Part shown: positions 14,092 through 22,417 of the stretch, piece by piece
Position numbering within the stretch: position 1 is the first letter of the stretch
Layout of the letters: each line of letters opens with the position of its first letter
From: Streptomyces sp. 8L
GTDB taxonomy: Bacteria; Actinomycetota; Actinomycetes; Streptomycetales; Streptomycetaceae
DNA: 36,345 bases
NCBI RefSeq assembly: GCF_020176795.1
Contig: NZ_JAIUKE010000085.1
Coordinates: 1-36,345 of the forward strand
Direction of reading: 5' to 3'
Program-made: the position numbers and the translations under genes
Notes under the pieces: model-generated
What the model saw: only the letters and a program-made list of their open reading frames with translations
What the model was told of the DNA's origin: nothing
Databases searched by the model: none

Positions 14092-15324
14092 TCAAGCGGT
14101 CAGGACGCCGCCGTCCGCTCGCCCGGTCAGCCCGAGGTGGGAGGCCGCTTCGGGTGCGGTGCCGCGGTCGAGCCCGTCGAGCAGGTCCGTCATCAGCAGC
14201 AGGCCGTTGAGGAACAGGCCGAGCGACCGGTTGTAGCGCACGGGCGGCGGCTCGGCCCGGTCGGAGAGCCTGCACGCCGCCTCCGCCAGGACGTGCGAGG
14301 CGTGGGCGAACAGCAGGCGCGATGTCCAGGGCCCGGCCGGGAAGCCCGCGTCGGCGAGCGCCGTCCACAGCCGCGGCAGCAGTCCGAGGAATCCGGCCGC
14401 GGAGGCGCGCAGGGGGCTCGGAGCGCCGGCCGCGACCGTGTAGGAGCCCGGGGACCCGCCGACGGTGAAGCCCGTGCGCATGGTGTCGTCGAACAGGGTG
14501 AGGGTGAACAGCATCTTGGCGAGGTCGTAGACGACGTCCCACGGTGTCAGCACGCCCCGGGGGTCGAGGAGCCTGAAGCCGCCGCCGCCGGGCGGTGCGA
14601 CGAGGATGTTGCGCAGGTTGAGGTCGCCGTGCACGGGCTGCGACAGCGGGCTGCCGGCGAACAGCGCCCCGGCATCCGCCGCCCCCGCCCGGCGCAGCAG
14701 GGCCCGCAGCCCGTACACACGGCGGCCGTTGACGGTGACACACCCGTCTCCGAGGAGGTCGGCCGGCAGTTGGCGCTCCAGAATCCATCTGCGGCGCGCC
14801 AGCCGCTCCAGGTACATCGACTGCCACAGCCGCTCCGGCCCCGGGCCCGTGATGTGCGCGTATCCGTCGGCGATGAGGCTGCGCAGCACCGGGCCCAGCA
14901 GATCCGGCAGATCGCCCCCGGCCCGCAGGGCCTCGACCAGGGTGGGCCAGGGGTAGTACTCCAGGACGTAGGCCGACCAGGCGCGGGTGTGCGCGGAGTC
15001 GAGTACCGCGGCGTACGAGCGCGCGACGGCGGGCGCGGTCCGCCCCAGCAGTTCCTGCTGGTCCCGCTTGGCGCGGAACGTCTTGAGGCCGTGCCCGTCG
15101 ACGCGCTCCGAGGCGGGCTGGAGGCACTTCACCACCACCCGCCCGCCGTCGGGGGTGGTGGCGAGGGCGCACGCGGAGTCCGAGCCGCCGTCCTTGAGGA
15201 CGCCGGCCAGGCGGAGCCCGAAGTGCCGCGCGGCCTCCTCCAGCGGGACGGTGGTCCCCTGGGCCCCGCCCGCGGGGGCGGTGGTCCGCGCGGAGCGCCG
15301 CGCGCCCTGTGGTGCGGCCGTCAC
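14092..15324 (-). CDS. APH-fold small-molecule kinase
   Basis: Phosphotransferase-family protein of 410 residues that probably phosphorylates a hydroxyl of a small molecule with ATP. The N-lobe has a candidate ATP-binding lysine, Lys66, in GGRVVVKCLQP. The C-lobe has the catalytic loop VHGDLNLRNILV (Asp234, Asn239) and the metal-binding LLDPRG (Asp254). This is the aminoglycoside-phosphotransferase/choline-kinase fold, but nothing points to antibiotic resistance in particular. The GTG at 15324 overlaps the stop of the upstream cupin gene (GTGA), so the two are translationally coupled; 85 bases separate it from the enolase-like gene. In context it may supply the phosphate ester the enolase-like protein acts on. 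The first 25 residues are Ala/Gly/Thr-rich and probably disordered. Confidence 0.85.
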   Translation of the reverse strand: MTAAPQGARRSARTTAPAGGAQGTTVPLEEAARHFGLRLAGVLKDGGSDSACALATTPDGGRVVVKCLQPASERVDGHGLKTFRAKRDQQELLGRTAPAVARSYAAVLDSAHTRAWSAYVLEYYPWPTLVEALRAGGDLPDLLGPVLRSLIADGYAHITGPGPERLWQSMYLERLARRRWILERQLPADLLGDGCVTVNGRRVYGLRALLRRAGAADAGALFAGSPLSQPVHGDLNLRNILVAPPGGGGFRLLDPRGVLTPWDVVYDLAKMLFTLTLFDDTMRTGFTVGGSPGSYTVAAGAPSPLRASAAGFLGLLPRLWTALADAGFPAGPWTSRLLFAHASHVLAEAACRLSDRAEPPPVRYNRSLGLFLNGLLLMTDLLDGLDRGTAPEAASHLGLTGRADGGVLTA

Positions 15325-16085
15325 GGGCGGACGGCGCGCAGCCGGCCGGCGAAGTCGGCGAGTTCCTCGTCCGTGGCCCGGGTCAGCAGGCCGCGCAACC
15401 CGTCGTACCGGCCCACCTCGTCGGCCAACTCCTTGGGGAGGGTGCGCTGTTCAGGGACTACCGGTCCGTCGCCGTCGCCCTGCGCGGCGAGCCAGGTGGC
15501 GCGGGGCGCCCCGTCGGCCATGGTGACGACGCACGGCAGCGGGGGCTTGCTGTGGTACTTCTCGGAGACGTCCGTGCCGCCGCCGCCCTCCTGGGCCGTG
15601 TAGATGTTGAACACGTCGGCGCGCCCCCAGGGCGATCCCGTCAGGTGGAACCATCCGGGCGGGATGAGCGCGAGGTCTCCGGGGCCGTATGCGGCCAGCC
15701 ACACCCGCGCACCGCCGGGCGGGGCGATCAGCATGACGACGCTGCCGGACTCCACCTGGAACACCTCCAGTTGGTCCGTGGCGTTCCAGTGGCCTATCGA
15801 GCGGACGGGCTCCTGGTCGGCGAGGACGCCGCCCTGGTACTCCACGAAGTCGCCGCGCCAGTGGAACGCCACGGACCCGGACGGCTCAAGGAACCTGGCC
15901 GGGACCCCGTCGCGGTACGCCGTGTAGAGGAGCGGGCCCGGCTCCTGCGGCCCCTCGCTCAGCGCCTGCCGGTCCGCCAGCACCGGGCCGACGCCGTCCG
16001 GCCGGACGCGGAGCAGATCGGCGAGGTGGCGCGGCTCCTCGGCGGTGCAGCGGTGTGTCTTGTCCTGCGTCACGAGCGGGTGCAT
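15321..16085 (-). CDS. cupin protein resembling cupin-type glucose-6-phosphate isomerase
   Basis: Single-domain cupin of 254 residues. The barrel motif IGHWNATDQLEVFQVESG ... YGPGDLALIPPGWFHLTG ... ADVFNIY follows the pattern of archaeal cupin-type phosphoglucose isomerases (GHxHxxxxxxExY then PPxxAHxT): His99, Glu107 and His147 match metal ligands, while the second His of the HxH pair is Asn101. FHWRGDFVEYQGG precedes it, as in that family. A C-terminal tail of about 90 residues (VPEQRTLPKELADEVGRY...) is not part of the cupin core. The ATG at 16085 has GGAGGA upstream; it is the first gene of the cupin-kinase-enolase operon. A metal-dependent sugar-phosphate isomerase or epimerase role is plausible; a dioxygenase or binding protein cannot be excluded. 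Confidence 0.78.
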   Translation of the reverse strand: MHPLVTQDKTHRCTAEEPRHLADLLRVRPDGVGPVLADRQALSEGPQEPGPLLYTAYRDGVPARFLEPSGSVAFHWRGDFVEYQGGVLADQEPVRSIGHWNATDQLEVFQVESGSVVMLIAPPGGARVWLAAYGPGDLALIPPGWFHLTGSPWGRADVFNIYTAQEGGGGTDVSEKYHSKPPLPCVVTMADGAPRATWLAAQGDGDGPVVPEQRTLPKELADEVGRYDGLRGLLTRATDEELADFAGRLRAVRP

Positions 16086-16693
16086 GTCTCTTCCGTTCCT
16101 CCGGGTCTCGGTGAGCGGCTCCCCGGCCGTGGCGGGGGAACCGGCGCCGCACGGCGCGCGACAGCACGTCCGCGCCGGACGCGTCCGCCCTTTCCGGTCC
16201 ATTCGTGGAGCGCTTACCTGTCGGCCCGCCCGCAAGGTCTCGCCGGGGCAGGCCAGGGCATCGGGAGAGGACCGACCGCGGGCGCGCGGAGAATCCGCGG
16301 CACGATCCGCCCCACCCGCGTGTCGCACAAGAGGTTGATGGGCAAGGAAGGTTGCGGCGCGATCATTCCCGTCCGCGGCGCGGCGAATCACGGCGCCCCT
16401 GTTTGTGACTGAGGCCACAGGTGATTTCCCGCGATTGCGTCCATGCGCCGAAAGACTCGCCAATCCGGCCCAAATTGCCTTCTCGGAACGGAAGTTGACG
16501 CGCCAAGCCGGACTGCCCCAGCCACCTCGGGCCCAAGGCGTCCATTGCACGCCCGCGTTCTCAGCGGTCGGCTCCCGCGACGGCGGCGGGATGCGCGCGT
16601 CGCCGGAGGCGCCCCGTACGGGAAGGAGACGGCGCACCGGACCCACCGCCCGGGGCGGAGGTGGCTCCCCCGGCCCCGCGTCCGGTCAGGGTG
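16086..16693. promoter_or_regulatory. long intergenic region with promoter of the cupin-kinase-enolase operon
   Basis: About 600 bases without a supported gene. The stretch 16325-16530 is visibly poorer in GC (GAGGTTGATGGGCAAGGAAG, GTTTGTGACTGAGGCCACAG, CAAATTGCCTTCTCGGAAC) and is the best candidate for promoter and control sequences. The cupin reading frame stays open across much of it, but the good ribosome-binding site at 16085 argues for the shorter protein. Confidence 0.5.
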
Positions 16694-17563
16694 TCAGCGC
16701 GTCAGGGTTCGGTCCAGGAAGCCGGTGATGAGGCCCGCGGCCTCGTCGAGGGCACTCTCCAGCAGGAAGTGGCCGCCCTCCAGAAGATGGATCTCCGCGT
16801 CGGGCAGATCACGGGCGAACGCCTCGGCCCCCGCGGGGCCGAAGATCGGGTCGCCCTTGCCCCAGACGGCGAGCAGCGGGGGCTTCGCCTCGCGGAAGTA
16901 GGCGTGCAGCGCCGGGTACTGGGGCGGGTTGGCCGCGTAGTCGCGGAACAGCTTGAGCTGGATCTCGTCGTTGCCCGGGCGGGAGATCAGCTGGTAGTCG
17001 TGGTGCCACGTGTCGGGGCTGACGAGCGTCTCGTCCGGGACGCCCGTCAGGTACTGCCACTTGGTGACGTCGAGGCTGAGCGCGCCGCGGATCGCGCCCT
17101 CCGTCTGCGGGGTCTGTTCGCGCTGGTAGTCCCAGACCGTCTGCCAGAAGCCCTCGACGAAGCCATCGTCGTAGCCGTTGCCGCTCTGGGTGATGATCGC
17201 GGTCACCGAGCCGGGGTGGTTCACGGCCAGCCGCCAGCCGATGGGGGCGCCGTAGTCCTGCACGTAGATCGCGTAGCGCGAGACACCGATCTGATCGAGC
17301 AGGCCCTTGGTCAGGCCGGCCAGCGCGTCGAAGGTGTAGTCGAACTCCGCCACGCCCGGCGCGTCGGAGAAACCGAAGCCGAGATGGTCGGGCGCGATGA
17401 CGCGGTACCGGCCGGCGAGCAGCGGGATGAGGTCGCGGAACATGAACGAGCTGGTGGGAAAGCCGTGGAGCAGCACCACGGCCGGGGCGTCCGCGGGTCC
17501 CGCCTCGCGATAGAAGAGCCGTCGGCCCGAAACGGTGGCGTACCGGTAGTGCACAGTGGCCAT
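16694..17563 (-). CDS. alpha/beta hydrolase of the haloalkane dehalogenase/epoxide hydrolase type
   Basis: Cytosolic hydrolase of 289 residues. The oxyanion motif LLHGFPTSSFMFRDLIPLL (His33-Gly34) is followed by Asp103 as nucleophile in YVQDYGAPIGWRLA; Asp in place of Ser marks the haloalkane dehalogenase and epoxide hydrolase branch. Asp238 (VWGKGDPIFGP) and His265 (LEGGHFLLES) complete the triad, and a cap domain lies between residues 130 and 215. The ATG at 17563 has GGGAG upstream, and a near-perfect 18-base palindrome sits 25 bases before it, so expression is probably repressible and induced by the substrate or a related toxin. The MOSC-reductase fusion gene lies upstream on the same strand. 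The substrate (halide, epoxide or ester) cannot be told. Confidence 0.9.
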   Translation of the reverse strand: MATVHYRYATVSGRRLFYREAGPADAPAVVLLHGFPTSSFMFRDLIPLLAGRYRVIAPDHLGFGFSDAPGVAEFDYTFDALAGLTKGLLDQIGVSRYAIYVQDYGAPIGWRLAVNHPGSVTAIITQSGNGYDDGFVEGFWQTVWDYQREQTPQTEGAIRGALSLDVTKWQYLTGVPDETLVSPDTWHHDYQLISRPGNDEIQLKLFRDYAANPPQYPALHAYFREAKPPLLAVWGKGDPIFGPAGAEAFARDLPDAEIHLLEGGHFLLESALDEAAGLITGFLDRTLTR

Positions 17564-17587
17564 GACTAACTCCCTCACTTGTCTTTG

Positions 17588-17605
17588 ATGGTTAGATCCA
17601 ACCAT
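17588..17605. promoter_or_regulatory. operator-like palindrome upstream of the alpha/beta hydrolase
   Basis: ATGGTTAGATCCAACCAT is an 18-base inverted repeat with a single mismatched pair, located 25 bases upstream of the hydrolase start, where a repressor would block transcription. Another GGTTAGA lies at about 17637. The shape suits a TetR or similar dimeric repressor. The only TetR gene in the window is at 23191, but linkage is unproven. Confidence 0.65.
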
Positions 17606-17665
17606 GCGGCAGCTAACTGGTCAAACGCTCCAATCGGGTTAGAGCCTCGATCGGGCACCGCGTCG

Positions 17666-19408
17666 TCAGAGATCGATCACCACGTCTTCCCCGGGTCGCG
17701 CACAGCAGATGAGCACCTCGCCCGCCGCGGGCGGCTCCAGCGGAGTGGGCCGGTACTCGACCTCGCCCGCGATCATCCGGGTGGCACAGGTGTGGCACAC
17801 GCCCGTACGGCAGGCGTAGCGGGTCGGCACATCACACGCGTCCGCCAGGTCCAGGATGGAGCGCTGGTCCGCCGGCCAGCGCACGGACAGCCCGCTGCGG
17901 GCGAAGGTCACCACGGGGCCGGTGCCCGGCTCGCCCGGCGGCTGGTGCGGCGGCGTGTCGCGGTGCCCGACCACGCCCGGGTTGATGGTTCCGAGCGCGC
18001 CGAACGCCTCGCTGTGCACCGCGCCCGGATCGATCCCCAACCGTCCGAGGCTCTCCCGCATCGCCGCCATGAAGGCATCGGGTCCGCACAGGTACGCCGT
18101 CGCCTCCGCCGGAAGCCCGAGGGCGCGCAGGGCGTCCTCGGTCGGCCGCCCCCTGCTGACCCCCTCGGCTAGCTCTCCCTCCGGGTACTCACCTGTGTAG
18201 AACACACACTCACGACTGTCGCCGAGCGAGCCGAGCAGCCGGTGCGCCTCGTCGGCGAAGGCGTGCTCGGCGGGCGACCTGGCCGTGTGAATCCACCAGA
18301 CCGGCCGGTCGCTCTCCTCGGCGGCGAGCTCGTACAGCATGGACAGCAACGGTGTGACACCGATTCCGGCGGAGACCAGCAGGACGGGGCCCTCCCCCGG
18401 CGCCAGGGTGAAGTCTCCGCGGGGCGCGGCCGCCCCCAGTACGGCCCCGGGCTTGAGCGAGCGGTGCAGATAGCGGCTGACCATCCCCTGGTCCTCGCGT
18501 TTGACACTGATGCGGTAGTCGTCCGCGTCAGGACCGGACGACAGGGAGTAGCTGCGGACGGGGGCGGGGTCCCCGGCGCCGTTCACCCGCAGGGTCAGGT
18601 ACTGGCCCGCCCTGGGTGCGGGAAGGGCGCCGCCGTCCTCGGCGGCGAGACGCACGGACAGCACCGACGGCGTCTCGCGGACCGTGCTCACCACGCGCAG
18701 CGGCCGGAATCCCGCCCACCCGGGCTCTGTCGCACGGGAGCCCGCGTCCGCCTCGGCGCCGTCCGGCCCGCCGTTCACGAGGGCGTCGAACGACTGCCGC
18801 CAGCCGGGGCTCAGGGCCGGGACGTCGAGAGCCGCGCGGAGCCGTCGCGGGTCGCGGTCCGGCAGATACAGCAGGGCGTCGGTCTCGGCCACGGTGAGCG
18901 CGCCGGGCCCGGACCGCGTCCTGACGATCTCGTCGCCCGCCTCCACCCGGCCCTCCTCGATGACCCGCAGATAGAAGCCCGGCCGGTGGTGGGCGACGAG
19001 CAGGGACGCCATCCGGGGCTCCCCCAGCCGGATACCGACCCGATAGCAGGTGACACGCGGCTGGGTGACCTCGAACTCGGCTTCGCCCACGCGGTACCGG
19101 TCGCCGATGCACACTTCGTCGTCGGGCAGTCCTTCGACGGTGAAGTTCTCGCCGAACTGGCCGAACTCGAAGTCGTCACGCCCGAGTTGCCTCTCCCAGT
19201 AGGCATACGAGTCGATCTGGTAGACGAGCACGGCCCGCTGCTCGCCGCCGTGGCCCTGGAGGTCGCCCTGCCCGTCCCCGTCGACGTTGAGCCGCCGCAC
19301 GACACGCTTGCCGGCCACGGGGTACTTCCACACTCCGGTGTGCACGGTCCTGCCCTGCCACGGGACGTCCTCGGGCATCCCCACGTTCAATGACAACAGA
19401 GTTGCCAT
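17666..19408 (-). CDS. MOSC domain fused to FAD/NAD(P) reductase and [2Fe-2S] ferredoxin
   Basis: One polypeptide of 580 residues. Residues 1-200 are a YiiM-like MOSC domain (DLQGHGGEQRAVLVYQIDSY, FGENFTVEG) with the likely molybdenum-cofactor or sulfur-carrying Cys121 in TQPRVTCYRVGIRLG. Residues 235-330 form a ferredoxin-reductase FAD domain (RSYSLSSGP at 285-293). Residues 335-465 are the NAD(P) domain (GIGVTPLLSML at 348-358, YLCGPDAFM). The C-terminus is a plant-type [2Fe-2S] domain with Cys533, Cys538, Cys541 and Cys569. YiiM/YcbX-type MOSC proteins reduce N-hydroxylated compounds and normally take electrons from separate partners; here the electron chain is built in. The ATG at 19408 follows GAAGGAG. 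It probably acts in cytosolic detoxification of N-hydroxy compounds. Confidence 0.9.
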   Translation of the reverse strand: MATLLSLNVGMPEDVPWQGRTVHTGVWKYPVAGKRVVRRLNVDGDGQGDLQGHGGEQRAVLVYQIDSYAYWERQLGRDDFEFGQFGENFTVEGLPDDEVCIGDRYRVGEAEFEVTQPRVTCYRVGIRLGEPRMASLLVAHHRPGFYLRVIEEGRVEAGDEIVRTRSGPGALTVAETDALLYLPDRDPRRLRAALDVPALSPGWRQSFDALVNGGPDGAEADAGSRATEPGWAGFRPLRVVSTVRETPSVLSVRLAAEDGGALPAPRAGQYLTLRVNGAGDPAPVRSYSLSSGPDADDYRISVKREDQGMVSRYLHRSLKPGAVLGAAAPRGDFTLAPGEGPVLLVSAGIGVTPLLSMLYELAAEESDRPVWWIHTARSPAEHAFADEAHRLLGSLGDSRECVFYTGEYPEGELAEGVSRGRPTEDALRALGLPAEATAYLCGPDAFMAAMRESLGRLGIDPGAVHSEAFGALGTINPGVVGHRDTPPHQPPGEPGTGPVVTFARSGLSVRWPADQRSILDLADACDVPTRYACRTGVCHTCATRMIAGEVEYRPTPLEPPAAGEVLICCARPGEDVVIDL

Positions 19409-19756
19409 CGCACTCGCTCCTTCAGGCCGCTGTCGCTGTTGTCCACTCTACGAGCGCCCTCGGCGGCCCGCCCTCCCCCGATCACGGGGTACCCCGGACC
19501 GGACGGCGGAACCCGGCCGTGGGCCTGTCGTGACACCGCGGACCGGAGGGCGGGGTCGTCACACTGGGCGTGTGCCGGGTGGACACCGAGCCACGCCACG
19601 ATGCCTGGACGCGCTCACGTCCGCGGTCGAGCGCCCCGGGACGAGCTGTCCCGAGCGTCGGCGCCGACGGCCGTACGGGGTTCCCGCACGACGGTGCCCG
19701 GGCAGCCGCTGCTGCCCGGGAACCGGTCGAACTACCCTCTCAAAGCGCTCAGTTGG
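19409..19756. other. intergenic region with MOSC-fusion promoter and protease terminator
   Basis: No gene supported. The right end holds the strong hairpin at 19697-19720; the left end must contain the promoter of the minus-strand MOSC-reductase gene, whose ribosome-binding site lies at 19417-19423. Confidence 0.5.
19697..19720 (-). terminator. strong hairpin after the S8 protease gene
   Basis: CCCGGGCAGC, a 4-base loop CGCT, and GCTGCCCGGG form a perfect 10-base stem, extended by GGT/ACC after one mismatch, 36 bases past the protease stop. Confidence 0.8.
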
Positions 19757-22417
19757 TCACTGCCGGCGTCCGGTCCCGGTGGCCGGCGCCTTGTCGTACG
19801 CGACCAGACCGCCCACCAGCTGGGTGAACTCCTTGCCGCTGGTCGTCAGGTTGAGCTCCACATCGATCTCCCACCGCCCCGCCGCGGGGGCCGGGGCGAC
19901 CAGGTTCGCGGTCGCGATCGTGTTGCCCGAGGCGTCGGTGGTCGGAGCCGACGCCACCTTCTGCACGACCGTGCCGTCCGGGTCGAGCAGCCAGAACGTC
20001 ATCGGGTTGTCGGCGCTCGCGTCCGGCGTCCTGAAGCTGACGTCCAGGTCCTTCTTGCCGGCCGGCACATCCAGGTTGAAGGTGCTGATCTGCCCGACCT
20101 GGCGGCCGACCGTGCTGGTGATCGTCGTGTCGAACGTGCCGCCCGCCGACGGGATCAGCGTCCGGCGGGCGACCGGCACGGACGTCCTGGCACCGTTGCC
20201 CGCGACGAACTGGACCGACTCCGGGTGGTCGCCGGGCGCCCTCGGCATGGCCACCCGCAGCGGGACGGTGGCACTGGAGTGTGCCCTGATCCGCTGCTGG
20301 TGCGCCGCCGGGCTTGTCACATAGTGTGCCCCTGTGGTCCGGAAGGAGATGTCGCCGGTGTACGTGCCCGGCACGTTCGGCGGCTCCTGCAGGTGGGCAC
20401 GGCCGTTGGCCCACAGGATCTCGGCCTTCCACCTGCCCGGCACGGGTGCGGTGACCTCGACGTGCTGGATGTTGGACACCGTGCCAGGCCGTCCCGGTGT
20501 GGTGGACGCCGTGCCGTAGTCGTACGAGATCTGGGTCAGGCGGCCCTTCGGGTCGATCAGTGTGTAGGACAGGATGGCCGAATTGGTCGGGTCCTGGATG
20601 ATCATGTCGGCGTCGAGCCGGTCCAGGCCCTTGGGCACGTCGAACGTGATGGGCCTGGCCGCCCGGGCGCCCTCGGCCGGAACCGGCAGGCTCGGGTCGG
20701 GGGCGCTGACGCGCTCGGTGACGGTCCTGCCGAGCTGCCGCGCCCGCCCCAGCGAACGGTAGGTCGCGTGCACCGTGGTGTCCTTGCCGCTGGTGTTGAA
20801 CAGCGTCACCGACTGGGCACTCTGCCCGGCGGTGTGCGTGATGTCCAGCTGGGTCGGCGAGGTGACGACCAGCCCGGCGCCCTTGGCCGTCCCGCCCTGG
20901 TGGGAGAGTGTGCTGCCCGGCGCCTGCTGCGCGGCCTTGACCGCCGCGTCGACATCCAGCAGGCCGGAGCCCTGCTGGTCGGCGGGCGCGCCGATGTCGG
21001 TCGCGGTGCTGGTGAGGATCTGCTTGACCAGCGCCGGTGCCGGCTTCGCGCCGTGGTGGGTGTCGGCGTACGCCTGGATGACGTCGGCGGCGGCACCGGC
21101 CACGATCGGGCACGACTCGCTCGTGCCGCCGAAGGCCTCCGTCTGCGTGTTGGTCGGGCAGTCACTGCCGTTCGGGTTGCACGCCGCCTCACCGCCGTAG
21201 CCCGGGGCGGCCAGGTCGACGACGCGGTTGTTGGGTGCCGTGCCACCCGAGGACAGCGGGGTGATGTCGTTGTTGGTCCACTTGGTGTAGCCGGTGGCCT
21301 GGGCATTGAGGCGCAGTGTGTTCGTCGCACCGACCGCGATGGCCAGCGGGTCCGTGGCGGGCGAGGACACGGTGCCTGAGTCGCCGCTGTCACCGGAGGA
21401 CACGACGACGGTCACGCCCGCCGCGATGGCGGCGTCGTTCGCCGCGTAGAAGGGTGCGTACTGGCCGGGCCTCGGAGTGAAGCCGTAGGACTCGGAGATG
21501 ATGTCCGCGTGCTCCGTCACCACCGCGTGGTCGATACCCGCGATGACCTCGGACTCCGGCTGCCGCACCGTGCCGTCGGCACCGCTGGGCGGGGTGTCGA
21601 TCAGTGAGGTGTCGACCAGCGAGGCGTCCGGCGCGACGCCCTTGATCGTGAAGGTGCAGCCCTTCGGCAGGCCCGAGAAGGGGAGTTCCTTGGAGTAGTC
21701 GTAGACGACCGTGCCCTGGCCGGCGATCGACGAGGCGTCACCGTAGTACTCGCCGTCGCTGGCGTCCGCGGTCGGGTCAGGCGCATCGAGCACGACGGGC
21801 GTGCCGTCCTTGCGGATGAAGTTCGGGTTCCCCGCGAGGGCGTTGATGCCGTCATTGGCGACGATCACACCCTTGCCGGTCGCGATGTCGTTGGCCTCGT
21901 CCTTGGCCTTGGGGTCGTCGGAGGACGCGTGTACGACGGACAGCGCCTCCGGCTCGGTGAACGGCTTCTTCGGATTGGCGGGGCACAGGGCCGGGTTGAG
22001 CTTCGCCGGCTTCGCGTGCGCGGTACTCGCACCAGGGTCGACGGTGATCGCCGCGTCCGGGAGGATCTGGGTGACGGCGGGGTTGCCGCGCAGCCGGGCG
22101 ACCTCCGCCGCGGACAGATGGGCGGCGACGGCGTTGACACTCACCAACTGCCGGATGTCTGTACCGCCGTTGGCCTTGATGTCGGACACGATCGACCGCT
22201 GGTCGGACCGGGTGGCCGAGGTACGGGAGGCGCCCTGGGCCTTCAACATGAGATTCGCGTGCTGGTCGGCCAGCACCACGATGACGGGTCCGCCCGACGC
22301 GGCACCGCCGATCGCGGGGGCGATTGGTGCGGCGGAGGCGCCGCCGACGCCCATGGCGGAGAGCGATATGCCCGCCACGAACGCCGTTGCCAGAGTGGCT
22401 GAAAGAGCTCGATTCAC
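19757..22417 (-). CDS. secreted S8-type (subtilisin-like) serine protease
   Basis: Secreted protein of 886 residues with a Sec signal peptide (AFVAGISLSAMGVGGASAA, cleavage near residue 30), an inhibitor-I9-like propeptide (residues 44-125), an S8 domain (about 180-500) and a long C-terminal beta-rich region, probably for binding or stability. The Asp motif is VIVANDGIN (Asp189) and the Ser motif AFGGTSESCPIVAGAAA (Ser433). The position of the catalytic His, normally in HGTHVAG, reads AGQGTVVYD with Gln234. Where subtilisin has its oxyanion Asn, SSGDSGDSG recalls sedolisins. These look like traits of an actinomycete subfamily rather than decay, because the frame is intact. The GTG at 22417 has GAAGGTAGGG upstream. 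Activity therefore needs proof. Confidence 0.88.
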   Translation of the reverse strand: MNRALSATLATAFVAGISLSAMGVGGASAAPIAPAIGGAASGGPVIVVLADQHANLMLKAQGASRTSATRSDQRSIVSDIKANGGTDIRQLVSVNAVAAHLSAAEVARLRGNPAVTQILPDAAITVDPGASTAHAKPAKLNPALCPANPKKPFTEPEALSVVHASSDDPKAKDEANDIATGKGVIVANDGINALAGNPNFIRKDGTPVVLDAPDPTADASDGEYYGDASSIAGQGTVVYDYSKELPFSGLPKGCTFTIKGVAPDASLVDTSLIDTPPSGADGTVRQPESEVIAGIDHAVVTEHADIISESYGFTPRPGQYAPFYAANDAAIAAGVTVVVSSGDSGDSGTVSSPATDPLAIAVGATNTLRLNAQATGYTKWTNNDITPLSSGGTAPNNRVVDLAAPGYGGEAACNPNGSDCPTNTQTEAFGGTSESCPIVAGAAADVIQAYADTHHGAKPAPALVKQILTSTATDIGAPADQQGSGLLDVDAAVKAAQQAPGSTLSHQGGTAKGAGLVVTSPTQLDITHTAGQSAQSVTLFNTSGKDTTVHATYRSLGRARQLGRTVTERVSAPDPSLPVPAEGARAARPITFDVPKGLDRLDADMIIQDPTNSAILSYTLIDPKGRLTQISYDYGTASTTPGRPGTVSNIQHVEVTAPVPGRWKAEILWANGRAHLQEPPNVPGTYTGDISFRTTGAHYVTSPAAHQQRIRAHSSATVPLRVAMPRAPGDHPESVQFVAGNGARTSVPVARRTLIPSAGGTFDTTITSTVGRQVGQISTFNLDVPAGKKDLDVSFRTPDASADNPMTFWLLDPDGTVVQKVASAPTTDASGNTIATANLVAPAPAAGRWEIDVELNLTTSGKEFTQLVGGLVAYDKAPATGTGRRQ

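Noticed and set aside
14092..15324. Aminoglycoside resistance kinase
   Set aside because: The fold is shared with many metabolic kinases, and coupling to a cupin and an enolase-like gene points to metabolism.
12723..16085. Phosphonate or phosphinothricin-type biosynthesis because of the enolase paralogue
   Set aside because: No PEP mutase, phosphonopyruvate decarboxylase or other phosphonate gene is in the window; only the enolase resemblance supports it.
16086..16646. Longer N-terminus for the cupin protein
   Set aside because: Residues upstream of Met at 16085 are low-complexity and cross the AT-richer promoter region; GGAGGA before 16085 fixes the start.
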